Source: HXMU1420-13 sp965249965 (GTDB taxonomy: Bacteria; Bacteroidota; Rhodothermia; Balneolales; Balneolaceae). From it: a DNA stretch of 64,000 bases. Of this stretch, positions 1-8,041 are shown one piece after another. The translations under genes were made by a program, and so were the position numbers. Below the pieces are notes generated by a model. The model searched no databases, was not told where the DNA came from, and saw only the letters and a program-made list of their open reading frames with translations. The DNA lies in NCBI GenBank assembly GCA_965249965.1, contig OZ252262.1, positions 3,224,001 through 3,288,000 on the forward strand, in the 5' to 3' direction. Position 1 is the stretch's first letter, and each line of letters opens with the position of its first letter.

Positions 1-81
1 TATAGAATCAGAGATTTCCGAACTGAAGGTGTGGTTAATTCCTATTCAACTTTTTTAAGAGCAACATACTCCTTTAACTAA
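1..81 (+). CDS. C-terminal end of an outer-membrane barrel protein (partial)
   Basis: The first 26 codons of the window are open and end in TAA at 79-81. The peptide ends YSTFLRATYSFN, which closely matches the C-terminus of the next gene (YSTFIRLNYSI), and both also share YRIR shortly before. An aromatic-rich final strand ending in a hydrophobic or polar residue is typical of outer-membrane beta-barrels. I read this as the tail of a tandem paralog of the gene at 209-1333. The body of the gene lies outside the window, so the function cannot be judged further. Confidence 0.7.
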   Translation, partial: YRIRDFRTEGVVNSYSTFLRATYSFN

Positions 82-133
82 AAACTGCACCATATTTTAC
101 GATTATATTGTTTAGCTAGTGAGCTTTCCTAAA

Positions 134-186
134 AAGTCTTTTCAGTATTCATGATTTATTGATTACTGAGAAGACTTCTTTTTATC
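134..186 (+). terminator. Rho-independent terminator after the upstream barrel gene
   Basis: A 14-base left arm at 134-147 pairs with 164-177 (one G-U pair) around a 16-base loop, followed by a T-rich tract up to about 186. It sits between the partial gene and its tandem paralog, so the two are probably separate transcripts. Confidence 0.75.
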
Positions 187-208
187 TATCCTTTTTGGAT
201 TTACATTA

Positions 209-1333
209 ATGTTGATAGGAAATAAATCTTATCACAACATTAATGATAAAGAATTGAAATTAATTCTCTCCTCATTTTTTATTGTATTTCTGTTTTTGCA
301 TGATATTAATGCACAAGACAACCCAATTATACCATATGGAAACATTACGGTTGCTTATTTAGGTAATACTGATAATGCTTCAGGGTTAGGTAATAATGGA
401 AATACTAGCGCTGATTTTATTGGGATAAGAATCCGATATGGAATCAATTATCAAATTAATGAGAATTCAATTTTTGCAGCCCGGCTAGCAACACAACTAC
501 GTGATGATACCGATCAACTCAGAATTACTTTACAAGCTGATGGCAATGGTATTTCCCCAGGAACAATATCATTCGACGAACTTTACTATCAGTATAAAAA
601 TGAAAGGACAACTCTTAAACTCGGTCGATTTCAGCACAGTTTACAGGTATTGAGCAACTCCACGAGAAATGGAATGCGCTTTCAAAGCCTTATTATTTTT
701 GTTCATTGGTCAGACGGTATCTATGTAAAAAGAGATCTTAACAATGAATGGTACGCTGAAATTATTGGCGAATATCAACCCCGGAAAGCAACCACCTACC
801 CATATCAAGGAGCTTTAAATTTTGGGAATACAAAGCATAATGTTACAACATATACCGGTATTGAAAACAGAACAAGAGATAGATTCAATTTTATACAAAA
901 AGGAATAGGTATTTTTGTAGCCCCAAATGCATTTCAAAAAAACGGGGAATATTCTAATTATGTGGCACTCACAAGTAGGTTAGTGCTAGATTTACCAGAG
1001 CATGACTTTTTGAAGGGAGGAACATATCGGATTGCAGGTGAACTCAATCAAAATATAAATACAAAATTCTCTGAAGGCACAAATGCGATTATCTCAGCCG
1101 GAATAAATAGATTCGGTGGTAAGCATGATTTAATGCTCGAATTCTCGAGAACTGATACAGATTGGTTATTAGCAACATCTTATGCTCCAAATAACGATGA
1201 GTTGGAATTACGTTATCGGGTATTTCCAGCAGATAAGATTTGGTTTGATATCAGGTATAGAATTCGAGTAAATGATAATCCGAATGTTCCATATGCTTAT
1301 AGCACATTTATTCGATTGAATTACTCGATTTAA
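209..1333 (+). CDS. Outer-membrane beta-barrel (porin-like) protein
   Basis: The 374-residue protein has a hydrophobic signal segment at about residues 18-30 and a likely cleavage site after the NAQ at 34-36. The rest alternates polar and hydrophobic residues in strand-like runs (for example TLKLGRF, YAEIIGEYQP, LELRYRVF) and ends in an aromatic strand, as expected for an outer-membrane barrel. It resembles porin-like proteins of the Bacteroidota that sit in the outer membrane, but I cannot name a substrate. The preceding partial gene is a paralog, judged by the matching C-terminus. Its stop abuts the stop of the convergent pheA gene with no space. The long charged stretch before the signal helix leaves the start slightly uncertain. 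Confidence 0.6.
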   Translation: MLIGNKSYHNINDKELKLILSSFFIVFLFLHDINAQDNPIIPYGNITVAYLGNTDNASGLGNNGNTSADFIGIRIRYGINYQINENSIFAARLATQLRDDTDQLRITLQADGNGISPGTISFDELYYQYKNERTTLKLGRFQHSLQVLSNSTRNGMRFQSLIIFVHWSDGIYVKRDLNNEWYAEIIGEYQPRKATTYPYQGALNFGNTKHNVTTYTGIENRTRDRFNFIQKGIGIFVAPNAFQKNGEYSNYVALTSRLVLDLPEHDFLKGGTYRIAGELNQNINTKFSEGTNAIISAGINRFGGKHDLMLEFSRTDTDWLLATSYAPNNDELELRYRVFPADKIWFDIRYRIRVNDNPNVPYAYSTFIRLNYSI

Positions 1334-2473
1334 TCATTTATTGATTTGTTTGGCATAGCTGCCCAGAACTTTAAGTTCTTCAGCTTCGCCGGATAATTCT
1401 TCAAGAGCCCTTTTGGTATTCGAATCGGCAGCATTTGCTTCAATGTCCACATAAAACGAATACCGGAATGGCTCGTTTATTTTTGGTCGCGACTCCAGCT
1501 TACAAATGTTAATTCCATGCTTATGAAGCACATTTAAGCATTCCATCAATGACCCTTCCTGGTGCGAAGTAATCATCATCAGGCTTGTTTTACATGGAAT
1601 TTGCAGATCCACGGTTACTGGCTCTTTAGAGGCTACAACAAAGCGTGTAAAATTCTCTTTTTGATTGGCAATATCATGCGCAATTACCTGTAATCCGTAA
1701 TGATCAGCTGCATGTGCGCCGGCAATAGCTGCTTGTGATAAGTCGCCATCATCCATTACTTTCTTGGCTGAAATTGCGGTATCCAAATACGACTCAACCG
1801 TACATCGAGGAAGTTTTGCCAAAAAAGTAGTGCATTGTTCGATGGCTTTTGGATGCGATAAAATTCTTCGGATTTGGCTCACCTCAACCTGTTCAACGGC
1901 TAGTAAGCAGTGCACTACTTTAATAATCTCCTCACCGACCACATGAATTTCCGAATCTCCTAGAATATCATATGTATCATTGATGGAACCTGCTGTGGTG
2001 TTTTCAATCGGGAGTAAAGCGTAATTTACATGTCCATCTTTAAGTGCTCTGGCTGCATCCTGGAAAGTATCGTACCCATAGCAATCCACATGATCGAACC
2101 GTTCATTAAAATGCCTTTGCGCTGCCAAATGGCTATAAGCACCATCTGTTCCCTGATAACTTACAGAAACATGGTTTCCACTATTTTCATTTTGATGATC
2201 TACCAGCGAGTGAGTTTGATATCGGACCGAATTAGTGATTATTTCTCTGAACAAATGTTCGGCATAGTATCGATCAAGCCCAATTTCTGCAGCTATATCC
2301 CGGATTTTATTTAATAATCGCTCTTCGCGTTCAAGATCGCGAATACCCGTGTTCGTAGATAATTTATAGCTTGATACTTCTTTTACTAAATCCTGCCTTT
2401 CGGCGAGTGCCATTAAAATCGCTCGGTCTATCTCGTCAAGTCGTTGGCGGATAGTGTCTAATTCTTTATTCAT
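1334..2473 (-). CDS. pheA: Bifunctional chorismate mutase / prephenate dehydratase (P-protein)
   Basis: This enzyme converts chorismate to prephenate and then to phenylpyruvate in phenylalanine synthesis. From the ATG at 2473, residues 1-86 form an AroQ-type chorismate mutase helix bundle. About 103-280 is the prephenate dehydratase domain, with GTDGAYSHLAA, the LLPIENTTAGS segment and the catalytic TRF triplet in the KENFTRF stretch. The last 80 residues form an ACT domain with the ESRP motif of phenylalanine-binding dehydratases, so feedback inhibition by phenylalanine is likely. The frame stays open upstream to a GTG at 2554, but those 27 extra residues match nothing in the family, so I prefer the internal ATG. 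It is convergent with and abuts the barrel gene. Confidence 0.93.
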   Translation of the reverse strand: MNKELDTIRQRLDEIDRAILMALAERQDLVKEVSSYKLSTNTGIRDLEREERLLNKIRDIAAEIGLDRYYAEHLFREIITNSVRYQTHSLVDHQNENSGNHVSVSYQGTDGAYSHLAAQRHFNERFDHVDCYGYDTFQDAARALKDGHVNYALLPIENTTAGSINDTYDILGDSEIHVVGEEIIKVVHCLLAVEQVEVSQIRRILSHPKAIEQCTTFLAKLPRCTVESYLDTAISAKKVMDDGDLSQAAIAGAHAADHYGLQVIAHDIANQKENFTRFVVASKEPVTVDLQIPCKTSLMMITSHQEGSLMECLNVLHKHGINICKLESRPKINEPFRYSFYVDIEANAADSNTKRALEELSGEAEELKVLGSYAKQINK

Positions 2474-2615
2474 GCCTGTCTGCTTCAGTGAGTGAGCATC
2501 AAATGTAGGTAAAAAATAAACACATTCTGAATAATCAATCTTGTTCTTCTTCACATAATCTTCATACTAGAGAGGTATTATTGGAAGAATTTGTAAACAT
2601 ATCATATAGAGGAAA

Positions 2616-3068
2616 ATGAACCTATTTATCACAATACTAGCATTACTATTCATCAACCCATTGAACGACGTTGTTACCGAACAAACTACTTCAAACAAAG
2701 TTGAAATCGTGATCGAATCAAACGATCAGATGAAGTTCAACATGAGTGAAATCAAAGTAAAAGAAGGCGACACTGTTGTACTTACATTGAAACATGTTGG
2801 CAAACTTCCTAAAGCAGCAATGGGTCATAACTGGGTGTTACTCACTCCAGGAACAGAGATGGGTGCATTCGCACAAAAAGCAGTACAGGCTCGTGACAAC
2901 GAGTATATCCCTGCGGATGGAGAAGGCACTATTGTATATACAAGTTTAATTGGTGGTGGTGAAGAAACTACGATTGAATTTGTCGCGCCTGCAGCCGGAG
3001 AATATACATTTATCTGCAGTTTCCCTGGCCATTACGCTCTGATGAACGGAAAATTTATTGTTGAATAA
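2616..3068 (+). CDS. Azurin-like type 1 blue copper protein
   Basis: Azurins are small soluble periplasmic copper proteins that shuttle electrons to oxidases or reductases. The 150-residue product starts with a hydrophobic export segment and contains a full cupredoxin copper site: His71 in the GHNWV motif, then Cys134, His139 and Met143 in the CSFPGHYALM stretch. The C-terminal GKFIVE strand is also typical. The start has a GAGG ribosome site a few bases upstream (about 2608-2611). The gene stands alone, with a strong terminator after it at 3097-3130. Its electron partner is not visible in the window. Confidence 0.93.
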   Translation: MNLFITILALLFINPLNDVVTEQTTSNKVEIVIESNDQMKFNMSEIKVKEGDTVVLTLKHVGKLPKAAMGHNWVLLTPGTEMGAFAQKAVQARDNEYIPADGEGTIVYTSLIGGGEETTIEFVAPAAGEYTFICSFPGHYALMNGKFIVE

Positions 3069-3096
3069 GTTTATAACTTATTTAACCCCTGACTCG

Positions 3097-3130
3097 AAAG
3101 CCGACGGTTAATTCCGCCGGCTTTTTTTAT
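3097..3130 (+). terminator. Rho-independent terminator after azurin
   Basis: The arms at 3097-3107 and 3114-3124 form a GC-rich stem with one A-C mismatch and a 6-base loop, directly followed by a run of seven T. It ends just before the next gene at 3140. Confidence 0.9.
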
Positions 3131-3139
3131 TTTCTAACA

Positions 3140-3553
3140 ATGACTACTAAAACCTACATCTTCGTTTATGGCCTTCTTAAGTCTATGTACGATAACGAAG
3201 CCGCCAGAACTATTCGTGATAATTGCACACTAATCGGTGAAGGTATTGTTCCCGGTCGGCTATTTGATCTTGGTACTTATCCTGGGATGATATATGAACC
3301 CGAATCCACCACAAAAGTTACGGGTGAAGTTTACAGAATTGACGCAAATAAAACGTTTCTGATCAAATATTTGGATCGGTTTGAAGAGTGTGGCCCAGAA
3401 TTCGATCAACCCAATGAATATCGAAAGGAAATTATTCCTGTTGATTTGAATGGGATTATTCATCACGCGGCAACTTACATCTATAATCGGAACTTAGATG
3501 AGCTAGAAATGATTGAGAGTGGCAACTACGACGATATTACTGGAACGCGATAA
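3140..3553 (+). CDS. Gamma-glutamylcyclotransferase-like (AIG2/GGCT fold) protein
   Basis: The 137-residue protein shows the GGCT/AIG2 hallmarks: an N-terminal FVYGLLK strand (the YG-x-L substrate loop), GRLFDLGTYPGMI near residues 39-51, the GEVYRID strand and LDRFEEC, whose glutamate is in the position of the catalytic acid. Family members release 5-oxoproline from gamma-glutamyl peptides or amines; the actual substrate cannot be told from sequence. It follows the azurin terminator at once and is followed after 4 bases by a small membrane protein, so those two may be co-transcribed. Confidence 0.8.
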   Translation: MTTKTYIFVYGLLKSMYDNEAARTIRDNCTLIGEGIVPGRLFDLGTYPGMIYEPESTTKVTGEVYRIDANKTFLIKYLDRFEECGPEFDQPNEYRKEIIPVDLNGIIHHAATYIYNRNLDELEMIESGNYDDITGTR

Positions 3554-3557
3554 ATTT

Positions 3558-3953
3558 ATGGAAAAACACGAACGGTCAAGAATAGGACTTAGCTTTATTA
3601 TTGGAATTGTTGGAGCTTATTTTCTCTCAAAAAGTCTAACAAACATGGGCTACTCTTTTGGTCTGGATGAAATAACCTCAGCAACTAATGCCCGTTATTT
3701 AATGAGCTTATTAGCAGGAGCAATTACGGGCATACTTGTTGTAATTGTTCCTAAAGAAAGTAAATTTCGTGCTCTGGCCTTTATAGTTGGTTCTTTATTA
3801 CTGATGGATACTGTTGCATATTTTGGTACTGCAATGCCTGTAAGCGACATGATCAATAGAATGCTGGTAACCGTAGCACTTTCAATTACAGGATTCATCA
3901 CTTTTTTAGTTTTCAAATATATTTTGAAAACTAAAACAGATAATGCTACTTAA
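3558..3953 (+). CDS. Small four-helix membrane protein, unknown function
   Basis: The 131-residue protein begins with a charged MEKHERSR segment and has four hydrophobic stretches of about 18-22 residues (starting near residues 9, 50, 73 and 102), so it should be an inner-membrane protein with four helices. I do not recognise a family. An upstream start at 3513 is possible but would overlap the previous gene by 41 bases; the ATG at 3558, four bases after the preceding stop, is more natural. Its 3' end overlaps the convergent ThuA-like gene by 8 bases. Confidence 0.6.
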   Translation: MEKHERSRIGLSFIIGIVGAYFLSKSLTNMGYSFGLDEITSATNARYLMSLLAGAITGILVVIVPKESKFRALAFIVGSLLLMDTVAYFGTAMPVSDMINRMLVTVALSITGFITFLVFKYILKTKTDNAT

Positions 3954-4701
3954 TACCTTTACCCGTTGCAGCCCAATAAATACCTCCGTACAGCATCTCC
4001 ATAAACATAGCATCGGAGAATGTTTGCGGCATGTGCCCCATCGCATTATAGTACGATCGGCCACCATCAAACTCATGATACCAGGCTACGGGATGGAATT
4101 CTCCCATTGGTACAACCGGTTCCTCTACCCAACTTGGCTGCAAATTTATCATGCTTTCATCCATCGTTAGCAAATAGTTCAATCCTTCTACTTTCTCTTC
4201 CCCAAAAGCATACCATTCATCGGTCCATAAATAAGAATCGGGCACCCGTTCTAATCCGGGGAAACTCCTATCTATAACAGAAACTCTCGTTGTTTGATTA
4301 TTTGGATGATAATCAAACATCCGGCCAACAAGCTGAGTATACCATTCCCATTCATATTCAGTATCAGAGGCGGCATGAATACCGACAAACCCTTTTCCTG
4401 ATTGAATAAACCGCTCCATTGCTGCTTGTTGTTCATCATTAAGAATATCACCCGTTGTACTTAGAAAAATGATAACGTCAAAGTTTTCCAGATTTTCATC
4501 ATTAATTCTCCAAGCCATTTCCTGCCAATCTACGTCAAATTGATGGCGTTCTCCCAAAGCTCGAAGAGCATCCACACCTTCGTTAATCGATTCATGATGC
4601 CAGCCATCGGTTTTAGTAAAAAGCAAGGCTCGAAATTGTGGTTGAGCAAAAAGTGGTGCCGAAAATCCTAGGATTATCAGGCAAAGTAATAGTCGTTTCA
4701 T
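3946..4701 (-). CDS. Secreted ThuA-like domain protein
   Basis: After a signal peptide (MKRLLLCLIILGFSAPLFAQ from the ATG at 4701) the product carries a ThuA-like, glutamine-amidotransferase-like fold: an ALLFTKTDGWHHES strand-loop, FDVIIFLSTTGDIL, GKGFVGIHAASDTEYEW and a late MGHMPQTF segment. These are conserved in ThuA proteins linked to sugar metabolism, often as exported proteins in Bacteroidota. The enzymatic role of this family is poorly defined. A start at 4713 is also open; the ATG at 4701 leaves a GGGGA sequence at a fair ribosome-site distance. The gene is monocistronic and divergent from the lipoprotein at 4774. Confidence 0.82.
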   Translation of the reverse strand: MKRLLLCLIILGFSAPLFAQPQFRALLFTKTDGWHHESINEGVDALRALGERHQFDVDWQEMAWRINDENLENFDVIIFLSTTGDILNDEQQAAMERFIQSGKGFVGIHAASDTEYEWEWYTQLVGRMFDYHPNNQTTRVSVIDRSFPGLERVPDSYLWTDEWYAFGEEKVEGLNYLLTMDESMINLQPSWVEEPVVPMGEFHPVAWYHEFDGGRSYYNAMGHMPQTFSDAMFMEMLYGGIYWAATGKGIK

Positions 4702-4773
4702 ACATTTCCCCATTAGTTTATTTTGGATGGTACTTAAAATTGATCTTCTTTCACACTGATAAAATTTCCCATC

Positions 4774-5265
4774 ATGTCGTCATTTAAATTAATCATAGTC
4801 ATCTTTGCATTTTTGTTTTCCTGTAAGTCAAATTCTAGTAATAACCAGGATTTGAAATACACCATTAACGAATATTATCAAACCTATGCTGAACGACAGG
4901 ATTTTGAAAAGTTTTTAGCATTTTACGATTCGTCAATGGTACTGGAAGACATTGTTTTCGGAGAACGCATAGAAGGATTAACTAACTTTCAGACCTTTTT
5001 TGATTGGTCAAATCCCAATTTCGAACTTCAGGATTCTGTTGCACTTATCGTTACAGATCAAATATTCGAGAAAAATGATGTTGTAACATCCGGTTACTTC
5101 ACTCCTTTTACATGGGGCGGATTAGACGTTGAGGCAATGCATTTTACAACAATACTTAGGTTCAATACGGAAGGCAAAATCATAAAGCATGTTGATTGGA
5201 TTAATTACCCATCTTACCTCATCAATTACGAATCCCGAAAAAATTCGAACGAATGGATAAATTAG
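4774..5265 (+). CDS. SnoaL/NTF2-like lipoprotein
   Basis: The N-terminus is a lipoprotein signal with a lipobox ending at Cys17 (FLFSC), so the protein should be lipid-anchored. The mature part, about 146 residues, has the pattern of a SnoaL-like cone fold: an N-terminal helix with YYQTYAERQDFEKFLAFYDSS, a VLEDIVFGERIEG strand and a closing GKIIKHVDWINY strand that is very typical of these domains. Such proteins may bind small hydrophobic molecules; no catalytic role can be assigned. It is followed after 3 bases by the SGNH hydrolase gene and probably forms a two-gene unit with it. Confidence 0.7.
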   Translation: MSSFKLIIVIFAFLFSCKSNSSNNQDLKYTINEYYQTYAERQDFEKFLAFYDSSMVLEDIVFGERIEGLTNFQTFFDWSNPNFELQDSVALIVTDQIFEKNDVVTSGYFTPFTWGGLDVEAMHFTTILRFNTEGKIIKHVDWINYPSYLINYESRKNSNEWIN

Positions 5266-5268
5266 TGA

Positions 5269-6045
5269 ATGAAACACAGACTTAAATTTATATTTGGGTT
5301 TATTTTATCGCTACCGTTGTTACCGGTTATTATTTTTCAGGGTAAGAAAATACGCCGGCTGGTCCCTAAACTACCCGAAGCCAAAGATCCTTATGGTGCA
5401 ATTGATTTTGGCTTTGAGGAGCCAATAAACGTTCTTTTTTTGGGAGAAAGTACGGTTGCAGGTGTTGGCGTTGCTACACACGCAGAAGGCTTTGCGGGAG
5501 CTACAGCAAGAGAACTTGCTCGATTGTTTAAAAAAAATATTGAATGGAAAGTTGTTGCCCGAAGTGGCTATACCGTACGAATGGTAAGACGAAAATTAAT
5601 GCGTCAAATTGGAGAATTCGAACCTGATTTAATCATTCTTGGATTAGGAGGCAATGATGCGTTTAAACTGCATTCACCCTGGAAATGGCGGGTCCAAACT
5701 TCAAAATTAATTCGTGCCCTAAATTTGGTATACCCTGATATACCCGTTGTGTTTACAAACATGCCGCCTATAAAAGAATTTCCGGCATTTACTAAATCCA
5801 TCAAATTTGTAGTTGGTAATTTAGTTGAAATTCTAGGGGTGGAACTCACTTCTCTGGTCAAACAATTCAAAAATGTTTTTTACAATTCTGAAGTAATTCG
5901 GCTTGAAGATTGGATCCATTTACTAATGGATTCTAAAAGCCCTGATGAATTCTTTAGTGATGGTGTTCATCCATCAAAATTAACGTATCAAACCTGGGGA
6001 AGGGAATTTGCACGATTTATTCAGCAAACTGGAATTAAGCTATAA
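5269..6045 (+). CDS. SGNH/GDSL-family hydrolase
   Basis: The SGNH esterase blocks are all visible. Block I is GESTVAG with the nucleophile Ser61, block III is GLGGND (Gly128, Asn129) and block V is DGVHPS with Asp231 and His234. The N-terminal 25 residues are hydrophobic with basic ends and act as a signal or membrane anchor, so it likely works in the periplasm or at the membrane. Family members cleave esters or acetyl groups on lipids and glycans; the substrate is not evident. Its start lies 3 bases after the lipoprotein stop. Confidence 0.88.
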   Translation: MKHRLKFIFGFILSLPLLPVIIFQGKKIRRLVPKLPEAKDPYGAIDFGFEEPINVLFLGESTVAGVGVATHAEGFAGATARELARLFKKNIEWKVVARSGYTVRMVRRKLMRQIGEFEPDLIILGLGGNDAFKLHSPWKWRVQTSKLIRALNLVYPDIPVVFTNMPPIKEFPAFTKSIKFVVGNLVEILGVELTSLVKQFKNVFYNSEVIRLEDWIHLLMDSKSPDEFFSDGVHPSKLTYQTWGREFARFIQQTGIKL

Positions 6046-6124
6046 TCTTATTTTCAGACTGTATGAACGAATTTTGTGTGTTGAATAGTTATCAGATCAA
6101 CTATTCATCAAGTAAGAAACTACC

Positions 6125-6292
6125 ATGTTCGGACTATTTAAGAAGAAATCAGAAGTAGAAAAACTAAACGAGAAGTATCAAAAACTGATGGAAGAGTCCT
6201 ATCGGTTATCCACTTCCAATCGAACTGCTAGCGATCAAAAAGCGAGTGAGGCAAATGAAATTCTAAAGCAAATTGATGCGCTGCAGGATTAA
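6125..6292 (+). CDS. Small Lacal_2735-type (DUF6435) protein
   Basis: A 55-residue ORF starts MFGLFKKKSEVEKL and contains the segment YRLSTSNRTASDQKA followed by an amphipathic C-terminal helix ending KQIDALQD. I recognise this as the short, lysine-rich protein family named after Lacal_2735 that is common in marine Bacteroidota; no function is known. The basic amphipathic N-terminus might bind membranes (inference). Its stop is 3 bases from the stop of the convergent AAA+ ATPase gene. Confidence 0.75.
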   Translation: MFGLFKKKSEVEKLNEKYQKLMEESYRLSTSNRTASDQKASEANEILKQIDALQD

Positions 6293-6295
6293 AAA

Positions 6296-8008
6296 TTATC
6301 CTACTCTGAATTTCAACTCCTCGATCTTCGAAAGAATTTCGTTCCTGTCCATTTCGCGATATCGCTCCGGTAATAATTCTTTAGAAGTACATTCTATAAC
6401 TGCATTCAGGGTCTGGAGCTCCACTTCTTCCGGATATGTTGGTGGTATAAAGTCACCCAACGCAACATCCAAAATATCTGGTGTTACTTTTACTCGACCC
6501 TGGGCAGCTGCACGGAACTTTGCTCGTGTTAGAGCTGCTTCCATATCGGCACCGGAAAAAGTTTTAAAACCTTCTTCAATAATAGCAGGAATGTAATTCT
6601 CTGTCATTCTAAGTCCGGTTTTCTTCTTCATTGCTTCGAATAATTCAACTCTTTCTTCATTTGTATGTGGTGGAAACAACGCCAAATGCTCTTCTGCTCT
6701 ACCCTGACGTTTTAAATCGATTGGCATAAGATCCGGACGTGCCGTCATCAGGAACCAAATAATACGACCACGATTGGTAGTATCACTCATAAACGTAGCA
6801 ATTTGGGAAAAGACTCTCGAAGAAACCCCACTATCACCACTTGAAGAGCGATCTCCCAGGTAAGCATCGGCCTCATCAATCATTACGGCTACTGGCGACA
6901 TTGCTTTAAGGATGGAGAGAATTTTCTCAAGATTTCCTTCAGTAACTCCCTGCCATTGGCTTCTGAAGTTCTTTAATTTAACCATCGGAATTCCAACCTC
7001 GGTCGCGAAACAAGTCACTAAAAAAGTTTTTCCTGTTCCAACCGGACCGCAAACCAGATAACCCATAGGCATTACATCTTGGCGTCCCTCTTGGAGAGCT
7101 TTAACCGCTTGTCGTAAATGTGATTTAACCTGTTTATGGCCAGCAACATTATCAAGCGAATATTGAGTTTCTACGAATTCAAGCAGTCCATATGCTTCTG
7201 CTTCAATTAATTCTTTTTTATTCCGAGAAAGACTTTCAAACGTAATTTGCTCTTCATTTTCCCGTGCATTCGAAAGTACGGATCGAATGTTCACATAATT
7301 TAAACCCGCGGTTTGTTGAGCAATGATCTCGGGTTTTACGGTAGAAAGTTTTGCATAATCATCATTCTCTGTTTCAAACTTGATAAAATCCAACCGATTT
7401 TGCTCACCCGGAATCGTAATTTTAATTTCTGTGGTGTATGGATTTTGTATTAATGTTTTGTTCAGATCAGCCAGGTTTTCGGTGATCAATACATTGGTAA
7501 AATCAGAGGCTAAAAACATCGGATCATGCGCCCATCGACTTAAATAAACCAAAGCCGTTCTGTCTTCATTACCTGTAGAACCAGCATCACTCATTGGTAT
7601 GATGGTTTCGGCATAATCGATAATTAAAGCCACACTTTTTTTCTGATCTAACCGAAGCCTGAAATACTGCTCAAGTAATGAAAATACCCGAACAGGATCC
7701 TTGGGCATCTTTTTCGCATAATCTGTGCCAATTAAACTGTCCCTTCCTGCAATTGCCTGATTGAAGTCTGCCTGTGATTCTTTATCCCTGAAATAAATAC
7801 CCGAAGATCTATCGTAAAATATTACATAGTCGCGAGCACCAAAAAACTCATCCGATAAGAACGATTTGAGTCGATGAAATTCTACACCGTCATCATCTTT
7901 TAAAGGAACCAAATCGTGCACGTTACCGTGTAACAAAAACGTGTTGATTGTACGACTTAAGTACTTTCTTGCAAATTCCTGCGACCAGTTTGGGTAATTA
8001 TCAAACAT
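6296..8008 (-). CDS. AAA+ ATPase with a degenerate N-terminal ATPase-like half (Vps4/Ycf46-like)
   Basis: The 570-residue product has a C-terminal AAA core with Walker A GPVGTGKT (321-328), Walker B VAVMIDEAD (373-381), a sensor segment MTARPD (about 421-426) and a following arginine-rich region. The first 250 residues look like a second ATPase-like domain without a P-loop but with a Walker-B-like LIIDYAE strand near 128-134; a similar inactive half is found in Ycf46-type proteins. It is the last gene of the pspA run, 33 bases after the CNNM gene. AAA+ proteins of the Vps4 class disassemble ESCRT-III polymers, and PspA is an ESCRT-III relative, so remodelling of PspA filaments is a plausible role (inference). 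Confidence 0.75.
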   Translation of the reverse strand: MFDNYPNWSQEFARKYLSRTINTFLLHGNVHDLVPLKDDDGVEFHRLKSFLSDEFFGARDYVIFYDRSSGIYFRDKESQADFNQAIAGRDSLIGTDYAKKMPKDPVRVFSLLEQYFRLRLDQKKSVALIIDYAETIIPMSDAGSTGNEDRTALVYLSRWAHDPMFLASDFTNVLITENLADLNKTLIQNPYTTEIKITIPGEQNRLDFIKFETENDDYAKLSTVKPEIIAQQTAGLNYVNIRSVLSNARENEEQITFESLSRNKKELIEAEAYGLLEFVETQYSLDNVAGHKQVKSHLRQAVKALQEGRQDVMPMGYLVCGPVGTGKTFLVTCFATEVGIPMVKLKNFRSQWQGVTEGNLEKILSILKAMSPVAVMIDEADAYLGDRSSSGDSGVSSRVFSQIATFMSDTTNRGRIIWFLMTARPDLMPIDLKRQGRAEEHLALFPPHTNEERVELFEAMKKKTGLRMTENYIPAIIEEGFKTFSGADMEAALTRAKFRAAAQGRVKVTPDILDVALGDFIPPTYPEEVELQTLNAVIECTSKELLPERYREMDRNEILSKIEELKFRVG

Positions 8009-8041
8009 GATTATTTGTTTAGATCTTTGTGTTCAAAGTGC

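Noticed and set aside
1764..2314. Plus-strand open frames inside pheA
   Set aside because: They lie opposite a clear P-protein, have no recognisable domains and have the codon pattern of shadow frames.
2474..2554. N-terminal extension of pheA from a GTG
   Set aside because: The extra 27 residues have no family similarity, and the chorismate mutase domain starts at the internal ATG.
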